Shown: piece by piece, positions 27,059-36,551 of the stretch
How positions within the stretch are numbered: the stretch's first letter is position 1
Layout of the letters: each line of letters begins with the position of its first letter
NCBI RefSeq assembly: GCF_001422725.1
Contig: NZ_LMMA01000023.1
Coordinates: 27,593-91,592 of the forward strand
Reading direction: 5' to 3'
From: Flavobacterium sp. Leaf82
GTDB taxonomy: Bacteria > Bacteroidota > Bacteroidia > Flavobacteriales > Flavobacteriaceae
DNA length: 64,000 bases
Position numbers and translations under genes: made by a program
The notes under the pieces: generated by a model
What the model was told of the DNA's origin: nothing
Database searches by the model: none
What the model saw: only the letters and a program-made list of their open reading frames with translations

Positions 27059-29125
27059 TTAAATTAATTTTTTAAGGCTTGTATATACTGATAGCTCAAC
27101 ATCAGCATAATCTTTTGTATTGCATTGCTCTATTAGATTCTTTAAATCATCTGATTTTAATGTTGATTTATTCTCTAACACAAGTAATAATTCCTGCGAT
27201 GCATCATTTAATTTTTTAGATAATGGTAATATTGACTGCACTAAAGGTGCATTGGCACTTAACTCAATTAATCCTTTGTTTACAGCAATCCATTTGTTGA
27301 AAAAAGCTGCTAGTTTTGCCTTGTTTTCAGGTGTTTTACTGGCTAAATATTGCGCTACGGCATCATCAAAAGCCAGAGAATCTTTAGCATCCGGTCCACA
27401 AGCATCAGCAAAAAGAGTAAGTGGAGAATACATTTGATATTCTGTTCCGCCTTTATTTCTTGTATATCCTTTTAATGGCTCACAAACATTAGAAAATTCA
27501 TTTAATGATTTAATATTCTGATTGTTTGAAATGTTTCTCAACAGAACCGCTTTATTTCGAATGTGTGTCAATCCTAATTCTTCTAATCTAAAAGAAACTA
27601 CTTCCAGACGTTTACGCATATTGGCTACATCTGTAATATCTTCTGCTGACCAAAGTCTTTCTGCAATTGCAGCTGTTCTTGGCCAAAGTCTTGAATCTAT
27701 TGTGGTCGAAGTTGTAAGTTCTGTCCACATTGTGGCTTCACCGCCTAGAATTCTTGCTTTTTCTTCTGTTGATAAATCTGCTCCTTTGGGCATTGGATCA
27801 TTTAAATAATGACTTGCAATTGGGTACATTAAGTCGATATAATATCCGTTTGACAAAACTGTTTTATATCCTTTTTTTACTGCATCTGTTAATGATTGTC
27901 CTGCAACCATTCCTTCATTAGGACCTCTCCAGGAATGAATAATAGCATCTTTTGACATGTTTTTCGTCAAAATTTCTTCCCATCCCATTAATTGTTTTCC
28001 ATGTTTTTTAAGCATTGGTACTAATTGCATGGTAAAATAGGTTTGCAATTCGTGATTAGTGGCTAACTTATTTTTCTTTTTAAATTCCTGAATTTTGGGG
28101 TTTGCATCCCAGTCTTTACCTTCATTTTCATCGCCCCCGATATGAAAATAAGCGCCTGGGAATAATGGGCAAACCTCATCAAAAATCTCACTTAATAATT
28201 GATATGTTTTAGGATTTGAAGGATCTAATGTTGGCGAAAAAATCCCAGCATTTCTTTCAATTCCATAGGTGGCAATTGCCGTACCCTGAATATTTTTTTC
28301 AGAAGTTCCTCCTGTCAATGTAATTACTTTACTTCCTATTTCAGGATAAGCGGTAAGTATTGCAGATCCATGTCCGGGAACATCTATTTCCGGAACTATT
28401 AAAATTCCGCGTTCATCAGCATATTTTACAATATTTTTAATTTCTTCTTGTGTGTAATATAATCCGTCTGATGCTAATTCTATCAGTTTTGGATGTTTTT
28501 TCATCTCGATTCTCCAACCCTGATCATCTACTAAATGCCAGTGAAAAACATTCATTTTTACTGCAGCCAGGGCATCAATATTTCTTTTGATAACATCAAC
28601 CGGCTGAAAATGTCTCGAAGCATCAATCATTAAACCTCTCCAGGTAAATCTGGGAAAGTCAGTAATTTTAGAATTCGGAAAATAAAATGAATTATTTGTA
28701 TTCTGTAACAATTGCAATAACGTTTCTAAGCCATGTAATGCTCCTAAATCGCTCGTTGCATTTATTGTAATTTGATTTTGTTTGATGTCCAGATGATAAC
28801 TTTCGTCTTCATATAAACCAATTTTTCCGCTTTTATCACAATTGATTTGAAGTGTAGCATTTGGAACTTCATTGAGTTTTGAAATAAAACCCTGTTCGAA
28901 AAAAATACCGGTTCTACCATCTAAGCGACGTAAAAAACGAGTAACTCCACCAAAAATTCTTGGATTAGGATTTCCGGTAATGTTTACTTTAAAACTTTTA
29001 TTTAAAGCAAAATTTCCGTCGTTTAAAACAACACTTTGAGGCCAGGGCATAAGATTAAGCTGCTCTTTTTTGATTTGAGCACTAGAAGTTACACCTGCTA
29101 ATAGTAGGACTAATAAATATTTCAT
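27059..29125 (-). CDS. GH20 beta-N-acetylhexosaminidase
   Basis: 688 residues with signal peptide (LLVLLLAGVTSSAQ, about 1-17). N-terminal GH20b domain (about 20-145), catalytic TIM barrel (about 150-510) with WRGLMIDASRHF, MNVFHWHLVDDQGWR, the catalytic pair HIGGDE (D332, E333) and MGWEEIL, and a helical C-terminal region. It releases GlcNAc from chito-oligosaccharides, most likely in the periplasm after SusC/D import. Part of the chitin locus between nagB and chiA, in the position of Fjoh_4556. Spaced 93 bp from the end of nagB, so co-transcription is likely. Confidence 0.95.
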   Translation of the reverse strand: MKYLLVLLLAGVTSSAQIKKEQLNLMPWPQSVVLNDGNFALNKSFKVNITGNPNPRIFGGVTRFLRRLDGRTGIFFEQGFISKLNEVPNATLQINCDKSGKIGLYEDESYHLDIKQNQITINATSDLGALHGLETLLQLLQNTNNSFYFPNSKITDFPRFTWRGLMIDASRHFQPVDVIKRNIDALAAVKMNVFHWHLVDDQGWRIEMKKHPKLIELASDGLYYTQEEIKNIVKYADERGILIVPEIDVPGHGSAILTAYPEIGSKVITLTGGTSEKNIQGTAIATYGIERNAGIFSPTLDPSNPKTYQLLSEIFDEVCPLFPGAYFHIGGDENEGKDWDANPKIQEFKKKNKLATNHELQTYFTMQLVPMLKKHGKQLMGWEEILTKNMSKDAIIHSWRGPNEGMVAGQSLTDAVKKGYKTVLSNGYYIDLMYPIASHYLNDPMPKGADLSTEEKARILGGEATMWTELTTSTTIDSRLWPRTAAIAERLWSAEDITDVANMRKRLEVVSFRLEELGLTHIRNKAVLLRNISNNQNIKSLNEFSNVCEPLKGYTRNKGGTEYQMYSPLTLFADACGPDAKDSLAFDDAVAQYLASKTPENKAKLAAFFNKWIAVNKGLIELSANAPLVQSILPLSKKLNDASQELLLVLENKSTLKSDDLKNLIEQCNTKDYADVELSVYTSLKKLI

Positions 29126-29281
29126 TTTTACTGTTTTTGAAAAGATGTTACCCTGAGATAACGGTATTAAATAATAAGAAACAAAACTCAGAATGATCGC
29201 TATTGAACCCTCACTATCCTTATAAAATCAATCTGAATTTTGTAATGTGATTCGCTCTCACCCGAATCTTAATTTGTTATT

Positions 29282-31219
29282 CTAGTAATCAAAACGCTTA
29301 AAGGCTTCGATTGCTTCGTATTCTGCCAATCCTAAATCATCGTATAAAATTGCTGTGTTTTTGTTACGGTCTTCGGCTCTAACCCAGAATTCTCTCGAAT
29401 CATTTCCCTGAAACATAACCCTGTCTTTTTGCGATTGATGGTACAAGATTGCGTGACGTTTTAATAATACTTCTGATGGAGAAAGCGGAACTGCCATATC
29501 AATTTCATGAATATCCCATTCGTGCCACGCTCCTCTGTACAGCCACAACCAGCAATCATCCATGTATTTCTCCGGTTTTAATTGTTTCATGGCAGCAAAA
29601 ATCGCGTTCAGGCAAACTTCGTGCGTTCCGTGTGGGTCTGCAAGATCTCCTGCTGCAAAAACCTGATGTGGTTTTATTTTGGCAATAATATCTTTTACAA
29701 TGGCAATATCTTCTGCGCCTAAAGGATTCTTTTTTACCTGTCCGGTTTCATAAAACGGAAGATCCAAAAAGTGTGTATTCTCATCTTTTAAACCTATGTA
29801 TCTTGTCGCCGCATAAGATTCCCTTCTGCGGATAAGTCCTTTTAATTTTCGAACTTCAAGGGAATCAATCTGGTTTTCTGATTTACTGTTTAAAAATTCT
29901 ATTACAGATTTAAAGTTGATTCCAGCGCCTGCTTCACCAATAAAATCCTTGGCAACCTCAGCAAATTTTAATGCTTCGTCGTCTGTAACAGCTATATTTC
30001 CGGAGGTTTGATATACAACATGTACATCATGGCCTTGTTTTATCAATTTTGAAAAAGTTCCTCCCATAGAAATCACATCATCATCAGGATGCGGACTAAA
30101 AAGAATCACTCGTTTTTTTGCAGGATTGGCTCTTTCCGGACGATGCGAATCGTCTGTGTTGGGTTTTCCGCCCGGCCATCCTGTGATGGTATGCTGCAAT
30201 ACGTTGAACATATTGATGTTCAGGTCATAAGCAGAACCTTCCTGCGCCAATAGATCAGACATTCCGTTGTTGTTGTAATCACGGTCTGTTAATTTTAAGA
30301 TGGATTGTTTTGTTTTTTGGCACAACCAAACAATCGCTTTGCTTTTTAATTCTTGTGTCCAGATGCATTCCCCAACTAACCACGGCGTTTTAAAACGCGT
30401 TAATTCTGAAGCTGCAGACTGGTCCAATACAAAAGTTGCATTGGCATGATTTTGTAAAAATGTAGCCGGAACTTCTGAGCTGATATCTCCCTGAATGGTT
30501 CTCTTGATGATATCGGCTTTGTTTTGTCCCCAAGCCATTAGTACGATTCTCTTTGATCTCATAATAGTCGAAACTCCCATTGTGATCGCTCTTTTGGGAA
30601 CGTTATCGATACCGTTAAAATCAGACGAGGCGTCTACTCTTGTAATATGGTCCAGTGTAATGATTCTGGTTCCTGAATTGATGTGCGATCCCGGTTCGTT
30701 GAAACCTACGTGACCCGTACGTCCAATTCCTAACAATTGGAAATCAAGTCCTCCTGCGTTTTTGATATTCATTTCATAATCGATGCAATATTGGTTCAGT
30801 TCCTCAATTGTAACGGTTCCGTCCGGAATATTGACATTCTCAGGCTTGATGTCGATATGATTGAAAAGATGCTGGTGCATGAAATAATGATAGCTCTGGT
30901 TGTTCTCTCTGGTCATTGGATAATATTCATCCAGGTTGAAAGTAACTACATTGCTAAAACTAAGGCCTTCTTCTCTGTGCATTCTCACTAATTCCTCGTA
31001 AACTTTTATAGGAGAAGAACCTGTTGCTAAACCCAATACACAAGATTTTCCTTTTTCTTGTTTGGATCTGATTAACTGCGCGATTTCCTGCGCTACAATT
31101 ACTGAAGCTTCTGCTGAATTTTTGAAGATTTCGTTGTGGATTTTCTCAAACCTTGTCTCTTCAAATTTTCCCGCGCTTTTATAGCTGATATCAGGTTTTA
31201 TTTCTAAAGCACTTTTCAT
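29282..31219 (-). CDS. nagB: Glucosamine-6-phosphate deaminase NagB fused to a PIG-L-type deacetylase domain
   Basis: 645 residues from MKSALEIKPD (31219); a longer frame to 31279 is rejected because the -7 box is at 31300 and the transcript would begin near it. N-terminal NagB domain (about 20-300): GLATGSSPIKVYEELVRMH, FNLDEYYPM, LLGIGRTGHVGFNEPGS. C-terminal PIG-L/LmbE domain (about 365-560): SPHPDDDVISMGGT with HPDD at 377-380, and DPHGTHEVC. NagB converts glucosamine-6-phosphate to fructose-6-phosphate plus ammonia. The PIG-L family removes acetyl groups from GlcNAc moieties, so this half may supply the deacetylation; no nagA is in the locus. Cytosolic. Preceded by a palindrome at its promoter. 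Confidence 0.93.
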   Translation of the reverse strand: MKSALEIKPDISYKSAGKFEETRFEKIHNEIFKNSAEASVIVAQEIAQLIRSKQEKGKSCVLGLATGSSPIKVYEELVRMHREEGLSFSNVVTFNLDEYYPMTRENNQSYHYFMHQHLFNHIDIKPENVNIPDGTVTIEELNQYCIDYEMNIKNAGGLDFQLLGIGRTGHVGFNEPGSHINSGTRIITLDHITRVDASSDFNGIDNVPKRAITMGVSTIMRSKRIVLMAWGQNKADIIKRTIQGDISSEVPATFLQNHANATFVLDQSAASELTRFKTPWLVGECIWTQELKSKAIVWLCQKTKQSILKLTDRDYNNNGMSDLLAQEGSAYDLNINMFNVLQHTITGWPGGKPNTDDSHRPERANPAKKRVILFSPHPDDDVISMGGTFSKLIKQGHDVHVVYQTSGNIAVTDDEALKFAEVAKDFIGEAGAGINFKSVIEFLNSKSENQIDSLEVRKLKGLIRRRESYAATRYIGLKDENTHFLDLPFYETGQVKKNPLGAEDIAIVKDIIAKIKPHQVFAAGDLADPHGTHEVCLNAIFAAMKQLKPEKYMDDCWLWLYRGAWHEWDIHEIDMAVPLSPSEVLLKRHAILYHQSQKDRVMFQGNDSREFWVRAEDRNKNTAILYDDLGLAEYEAIEAFKRFDY

Positions 31220-31257
31220 TTCTTTTTTCTTTTTTGTATTTACAATTTTGGTTTTTG

Positions 31258-31293
31258 AAATGGTATAAGCAATTTGCACTGCTTATACCATTT
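31258..31293. promoter_or_regulatory. Perfect 14-bp inverted repeat in the nagB promoter region
   Basis: AAATGGTATAAGCA (31258-31271) and TGCTTATACCATTT (31280-31293), spacer of 8 bp. It begins at the expected transcript start just downstream of TAAGTTTG (31300-31307). Could be a repressor operator or a 5' leader hairpin. Confidence 0.65.
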
Positions 31294-31299
31294 ACTAAC

Positions 31300-31307
31300 C
31301 AAACTTA
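31300..31307 (-). promoter_or_regulatory. -7 box of a nagB promoter
   Basis: TAAGTTTG on the minus strand fits TAnnTTTG, in the 115-bp gap between the SusD-like gene and nagB. No clear -33 TTG. Confidence 0.45.
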
Positions 31308-31334
31308 AATTCTTATATTCTTTGATATTTATTT

Positions 31335-32918
31335 TTAGAAATTTGGAGCATTAACATCCCACCAAAGTCTGGTTCCACCATTATCTGGTCCTCCCAACTT
31401 CGCCAAACCAGTTGCTACACCTTCTTTATTATTTGCAATCTCAGACTGCACAAAGTTGATTCTTCTTGCACCAAGGGCTGTAGAAATTTTTCCTCCACTG
31501 TTATTTACGAGTACAGGAAATAATTTTGGGTAACCTGTTCTTCTGTAATCAGACCATGCTTCTTGTCCTTCAGGAAAACCTGCAATCCATTTTTGAGTAA
31601 TAATTTTTTGCAATTTCACTTCATTAGTTGCAGCACCATCCCAGGCAACTGTAACATTATTTACTGGTGCAGCATTATTTACAGGAAAATTAGGATCTGT
31701 ATAAGCTACTGGTAATTTTACATTATCTGCTGAATATGCAGCAGCTCCGGAAACACCTCTTTGATCAAATGAAGCCTGAATACCTAATTTGTATAATGAC
31801 TCAGCATCACTACCCATATTCCAACCTCTTAAAGCTCCTTCAGCTCTTAAAAAATAAGCTTCGGCAGTTGTAAATAAATAAATTTCTTTTGATTTTACGA
31901 CAGCTCCAATTCCTGAAAAATCCTGGTGATCTCCTTTTCCTCCAATCGTGATACCTGTACGGATACCTTTGTATTGTCCTGGAAATTGAACTGATGTATC
32001 AAAGTAAGCAGCTATTCTAGGATCTTCATATCCTTTTAAGATAGATTCCATATCTGCAGACATACGAATATCTAACCATGAACCGCTAATTGTAGCAATA
32101 GGATTTGTAAAATCCGGAGATACAATTTTAAACGCATCTCCATTTGTAGTCATTACTCCAAATTTATGTGCGATTGCTTTTTCAGCCTGAGCTTTTGCGA
32201 TATCCGGTTTTATTTTTACAATACGCATTGCTAATCTTAAACGTAATGTGTTAGCAAATTTTACCCATTGTTTGTAGTCTCCTTTGTAACCTGATAAATC
32301 TGTAGCGGCAAAAGCTGTAGCTTCACCTGCATCTACTCTTTTTGTTAATTCAGCAACTGCAATATCCAATTCAGAAAACATTTGGTTGTAAACCTCTTCC
32401 TGAGAATCATAAGGAATTGGTGCTTCTTTACCGTATTGAGAATAAATAATTGGTCCAAAAATATCAGTAAGCCTGTGCATTCCTTCTACTTTCAAGATAA
32501 GAGAAAGTGCATAAAACTGATCGTATTTTCCTTTTGCTTTATTTGCAATATCATATGCATTAAACATCACGTTAGGATAAGCATTACTCCATATTGCAAC
32601 GTTCCAGGAATCTACCAATTCGTAAGTAGTATTATTACTTCCTCCTCTAAATCCAGTTGGTGTCGCCATATAACCTGACCAAACATCTGCATTTAAGTTT
32701 TGTTGCAGTTGGTATTGATCTTCTCTTTGATTTCCTAATACCTGAATATTATTAAACATTGGAGCAAATCCTCCTTTGATGTGATTAAAGTCTTGTGCCA
32801 GTTGCTCCTGACTAAAACCATTAGGATTAGTATTAATATCCTCAAAATTATCTGTACAACCTACTGCAGCAAGTAATGAAATACAGACAGCTGTTGTTTT
32901 TATATTTTTTAATTTCAT
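31335..32918 (-). CDS. cusDII: SusD/RagB-like chitin-oligomer-binding lipoprotein (second pair)
   Basis: 527 residues. Lipobox AAVGC with acylated Cys at about 21 followed by TDNFEDIN; an acidic stretch right after Cys matches the surface-lipoprotein export signal of Flavobacteria. SusD-like helical TPR fold of the SusD/RagB nutrient-binding type (motifs NPNGFSQEQ, KVEGMHRLTDIFG, WVKFANTLRLRLAMRI, AEAYFLRAEGALRGWNMG). It caps the SusC barrel encoded 11 bp upstream, on the cell surface. Position equals cusDII of the F. johnsoniae chitin locus. Confidence 0.93.
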   Translation of the reverse strand: MKLKNIKTTAVCISLLAAVGCTDNFEDINTNPNGFSQEQLAQDFNHIKGGFAPMFNNIQVLGNQREDQYQLQQNLNADVWSGYMATPTGFRGGSNNTTYELVDSWNVAIWSNAYPNVMFNAYDIANKAKGKYDQFYALSLILKVEGMHRLTDIFGPIIYSQYGKEAPIPYDSQEEVYNQMFSELDIAVAELTKRVDAGEATAFAATDLSGYKGDYKQWVKFANTLRLRLAMRIVKIKPDIAKAQAEKAIAHKFGVMTTNGDAFKIVSPDFTNPIATISGSWLDIRMSADMESILKGYEDPRIAAYFDTSVQFPGQYKGIRTGITIGGKGDHQDFSGIGAVVKSKEIYLFTTAEAYFLRAEGALRGWNMGSDAESLYKLGIQASFDQRGVSGAAAYSADNVKLPVAYTDPNFPVNNAAPVNNVTVAWDGAATNEVKLQKIITQKWIAGFPEGQEAWSDYRRTGYPKLFPVLVNNSGGKISTALGARRINFVQSEIANNKEGVATGLAKLGGPDNGGTRLWWDVNAPNF

Positions 32919-32929
32919 TTTTTTTGAAT

Positions 32930-35900
32930 TTAGAAAGTTACATTTAAATTAAGACCGACACTTCTAGTAGATGGTAAACCATAGATATCAACACCTTGCA
33001 AGCCTTCTCCTGTACTTAATGCAATATTTGGATCAAAAGGAGCGTCTTTATAAATAAAGAATAAGTTTCTGGCAATTAAAGAGATACTAGCTGTTTGAAA
33101 AACAGGAAGTTTTTTTGGATTAAAAGTATATCCTATAGAAATCTCTCTTACACTTACGTTTGTTCCGCTGTAAACATATTCTCCGGTAATTCCGTCTCTT
33201 CCTCCAACTGTTTTGTAATATTGTTTCGCATCCATTGTAGTAACTGGTGTTCCATCAGGCATAACAGCGTTGATTGCAACTCCTCCAGCATTTCTGGCAT
33301 CACCAGTAGCTTTAGATACTCCAAAATAATCGTTTTGAGCCTGAGTCATACTCATAACTTCACCACCAAAACGTCCGTCAACTAAAACATTTGCAAAGAA
33401 TGCTCCTAATTTAAAAGAGTTAGAAAAACCTAACATAAAATCAGGATTTGCGTTTCCTACTTCAACAAAACCTGAACCATTATTTTGAATGTTTCCGTCT
33501 GCGTTTAATAAAATTCTGCCTTGAGCATCTCTTAAAATAGTTTTACCCATAATAGCTCCAAATGGTCTTCCTTCTATTAATGAATATTGGTAGTTATTAA
33601 CTCCAGGATCTGTAAGGTTCACTACTTTTCCTAATGAATCAGGAAGTTCTTTTACTTTATTTTTATTTTGAGAAAAGTTTACAGATGAATCCCAAGAGAA
33701 TTTATCACCTCTGACAATTCCAGCATTTAATACAATCTCAAAACCTTTGTTTTCGATACTTCCTGCATTAAATCCGTAATATTTAACCCCTTCTGGATTT
33801 CCTTCTGGAGCAATAACCTGTAAATATTGATTTTTAGTTTCTGAACTGTAGTATGAAATTTCAAAACCTAATCTGTTATTAAACATTCTCCACTCAGTAC
33901 CAAATTCATATTCTGATTTTAATTCTGGTTTTAAAGTAGTTCCGCTTTGTACACCAACCTGAGGTTGTGCAGGAAGTCCTGGAAGGAAATAATTTACCGG
34001 AGTAGTTACAAAAGCATTAATGTCGTTACCAACCTCTGCATAAGTTCCACGAACTTTAGCAAAACTGATGAATTCCGGCATTGTAAACATTTCACTAAGA
34101 ATACCTGTTACCCCTACTGAAGGATAAAAGTAAGATGGACTATCTGTGTTAACTAATGTAGATGACCAGTCATTTCTAGCTGCTAAATCTAAGTACAACA
34201 TTTCTTTATATCCAAAAGTTGTCGTTGCAAATACAGATTGCACTTCTCTTTTAGAACCAATTGTTTGGTAATTTCCTGTATTATTTACAAAGTTATGAAG
34301 TGTAAACCAGTTAGTAAGTGTTAATCCACCTCCGATTCCAGAATCTAAAATTGTTTTTTGATTTGTTAACGTATTAGTTATACTTGTACCAATGTTAGCA
34401 TTGAAAGTAAAATCATCAGAGAATCTTGTATTGATTGTAGCAATTAAATCTCCGTAACGTTGTGTGCTATATGAATTTTCGTTGATGTAACGACCATTTG
34501 CATGAGAAAGTGTTCCCTGAGTTGTAGCAAATATTTTTTTATCAAATTCACTGTCAATTCTGTTATAGCTATATCTTGAAGCAATTGTTAACCAATTATT
34601 TGCTTTGTAAGAAGCTGTAATTGCACCATTAAAGAAGTTATTTTTATCCTCAGATTTATTTCTGTTAATAGCCCAATATGGGTTTTGCATGATATCTCTG
34701 TTTGTCATCCAGTTTTGAGCCATTAAATTTCTGTTTGGATCAAAAACTTCAAAATTGTCTTTGTAAGCATTAAAGTCGTTTCCTCTTGGCATTAAATAAA
34801 CTCCTGTCAAAGGGTTAAAATAAAGTCCGTTAACTGGTTTATTTATGATTGACTGAGTTGTATAATTTGCATTTACTCCAAGTGTTAATTTATCATCTAA
34901 GAACTTAGCACTTTGACGAATACCAAAGTTATTTTTCTTGATACTGTTTCCAGGCATAATTCCTGTTCCTGATGTATTAGCATAAGATAATGCTGTAGAA
35001 GAATTTGCTGATGCAGTAGAATATCCTAAAGATGTAATTTGTGTAGTTCCTGTATTAAAGAAATCTTTTACGTGATCTTTTGATTTTTGTTTATTTCCCC
35101 AAGTTTCATCTTCTCCTGCATTAGCAATGTAATCAGATTGAAATTCTGGTAAATAAGCAGCTGTATCAAAAGTAGTTACCGATGATGCTGAGATATTTCC
35201 TTTTCCTTCTTTTGCTTTTTTAGAAGAAAGTAAAATTACTCCGTTTGCTCCCTGAGAACCATATAATACAGAAGCTGCAGCTCCTTTAAGAACTGTCATT
35301 CCTTCATAATCATCAGGATTAATTAAAGATACAACATCTCCACCATCACGATTACCTCCTGATAAACTACCAAATGTATCATTTGGCTGTCCTGATCCTG
35401 AGTTTAGCATTGGGATACCATCAATAACATATAAAGGTTGGTTATTTGTTACAGAAGAATTTCCACGAATAACAACTTTTGTAGATCCACCAGTACCTCC
35501 AGAACTTTTTGTTACGGCAACACCAGCAATTTTACCGGCAATTGTATTGATAACGTTAGCATCTTTTACACGAGTTAACTCTTCTCCTTTAAGTTCCTGA
35601 GCTGCGTATGTCAAAGATTTTCTAGTTTTCTTGATACCTAATGAAGTTACAACAACTTCATTTAATGCATTAGATGCTCCTTGTTGCATTTTTACATTAA
35701 TTGTAGCAGCATCTCCTACAACTATTGATTGTGTTTCAAGACCTACATAGGTAAAAACTAAAGTCTGTCCTTTTTGCGCTTCAATTGTGTACAAACCGTC
35801 AAAATCGGTAGTAGTACCTTTTTGACCTCCTTGCACTGCAACAGATGCCCCTGGTAATGGCATCCCGTCAGAATCTGTAATCACACCTTTGACATTTTTT

Positions 35901-35962
35901 ACTTGTGCAAGCGAAACTTGCGCCGTAAAAACAATCATAAAGATTAAGAAAATTTTTTTCAT
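32930..35962 (-). CDS. cusCII: SusC/RagA TonB-dependent transporter (second pair)
   Basis: 1010 residues. Signal peptide ([17 protein letters not shown], about 1-19), carboxypeptidase-regulatory-like domain (about 22-95), plug domain with [13 protein letters not shown] and [22 protein letters not shown], then a 22-strand beta-barrel ending in VGLNLNVTF, the usual terminal aromatic. Imports chito-oligosaccharides across the outer membrane with the SusD partner 11 bp downstream, driven by TonB. Upstream is the shared regulatory block at 36025-36091 with its -7 box at 35989-35996. Start chosen at MKKIFLI. Confidence 0.95.
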   Translation of the reverse strand: MKKIFLIFMIVFTAQVSLAQVKNVKGVITDSDGMPLPGASVAVQGGQKGTTTDFDGLYTIEAQKGQTLVFTYVGLETQSIVVGDAATINVKMQQGASNALNEVVVTSLGIKKTRKSLTYAAQELKGEELTRVKDANVINTIAGKIAGVAVTKSSGGTGGSTKVVIRGNSSVTNNQPLYVIDGIPMLNSGSGQPNDTFGSLSGGNRDGGDVVSLINPDDYEGMTVLKGAAASVLYGSQGANGVILLSSKKAKEGKGNISASSVTTFDTAAYLPEFQSDYIANAGEDETWGNKQKSKDHVKDFFNTGTTQITSLGYSTASANSSTALSYANTSGTGIMPGNSIKKNNFGIRQSAKFLDDKLTLGVNANYTTQSIINKPVNGLYFNPLTGVYLMPRGNDFNAYKDNFEVFDPNRNLMAQNWMTNRDIMQNPYWAINRNKSEDKNNFFNGAITASYKANNWLTIASRYSYNRIDSEFDKKIFATTQGTLSHANGRYINENSYSTQRYGDLIATINTRFSDDFTFNANIGTSITNTLTNQKTILDSGIGGGLTLTNWFTLHNFVNNTGNYQTIGSKREVQSVFATTTFGYKEMLYLDLAARNDWSSTLVNTDSPSYFYPSVGVTGILSEMFTMPEFISFAKVRGTYAEVGNDINAFVTTPVNYFLPGLPAQPQVGVQSGTTLKPELKSEYEFGTEWRMFNNRLGFEISYYSSETKNQYLQVIAPEGNPEGVKYYGFNAGSIENKGFEIVLNAGIVRGDKFSWDSSVNFSQNKNKVKELPDSLGKVVNLTDPGVNNYQYSLIEGRPFGAIMGKTILRDAQGRILLNADGNIQNNGSGFVEVGNANPDFMLGFSNSFKLGAFFANVLVDGRFGGEVMSMTQAQNDYFGVSKATGDARNAGGVAINAVMPDGTPVTTMDAKQYYKTVGGRDGITGEYVYSGTNVSVREISIGYTFNPKKLPVFQTASISLIARNLFFIYKDAPFDPNIALSTGEGLQGVDIYGLPSTRSVGLNLNVTF

Positions 35963-35988
35963 GTTTATTTATTTTGTTAGTTATGGTG

Positions 35989-35996
35989 TAAATTTA
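35989..35996 (-). promoter_or_regulatory. -7 box of the cusCII promoter
   Basis: TAAATTTA, exactly 28 bp downstream of the paired direct repeats, the same register as at the cusCI and MFS genes. Confidence 0.55.
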
Positions 35997-36024
35997 TTCT
36001 TAAGGGATTGTTAAAAAAAATAAT

Positions 36025-36091
36025 TTATACAAACGACTATAAATTTTAAACGAACGACATAAAACAATCAATAATACGTTTCACGAAAACG
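36025..36091 (-). promoter_or_regulatory. Predicted LytTR response-regulator site of cusCII
   Basis: Minus-strand order: inverted repeat CGTTTTCGTGAAACG (36077-36091), 18 bp, direct repeat GTCGTTCGTTTAA (36046-36058), 8 bp, direct repeat GTCGTTTGTATAA (36025-36037). Same order and spacings as at 41339-41405. Two direct repeats with 21-bp period fit LytTR-type sites. Confidence 0.7.
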
Positions 36092-36439
36092 TTTTCCAAT
36101 TAGTATATTTATTGCATTTACCCTGTTTACTAACTTTATATGCAGAGTTTTTACTTATTTAATAAAAAATTCTCATTTACAACAACAACTTAATTATCTG
36201 GCATTTAGATAAAATTTAGAATAAAAACGATTGATTTATTCCATATTCAAAAAAGAACAACAATTAGAATGGTTTATTTTAACAAAGCGTTGTGATTTGC
36301 TGAAATTCATTTTTTACCATTTCAATTTCTGATTTTGCCTTTTTATTTATTTTTTTTTTAAATAGCCGATAATCCGGATTGTTTAACTTTTTATGTAGAA
36401 AGTATTTAAACTAAGAAAAAGAAAACTTATATAATAAGA

Positions 36440-36530
36440 ATGCCTGATAAAGCTTTATTTTTATCCTAATTTAATTTTAAAATTGTTGCTTTAATTTTAA
36501 TTAAAATGAAAATAGCACTTTATCAGGCAT
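36440..36530. repeat. 13-bp inverted repeat with 65-base loop after cusDI
   Basis: ATGCCTGATAAAG (36440-36452) and CTTTATCAGGCAT (36518-36530) are perfect reverse complements. No T-run follows on the minus strand; perhaps an mRNA stabiliser or processing structure separating the two SusCD operons. Confidence 0.6.
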
Positions 36531-36551
36531 ACTTATAAATGGGATTATTTT

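Larger units (their letters stand above)
35963..36551. other. 589-bp noncoding region between the two Sus pairs
   Basis: No gene. Holds the cusCII promoter block (35989-36091) and, near the end of cusDI, a long-looped inverted repeat (36440-36530). Confidence 0.75.
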
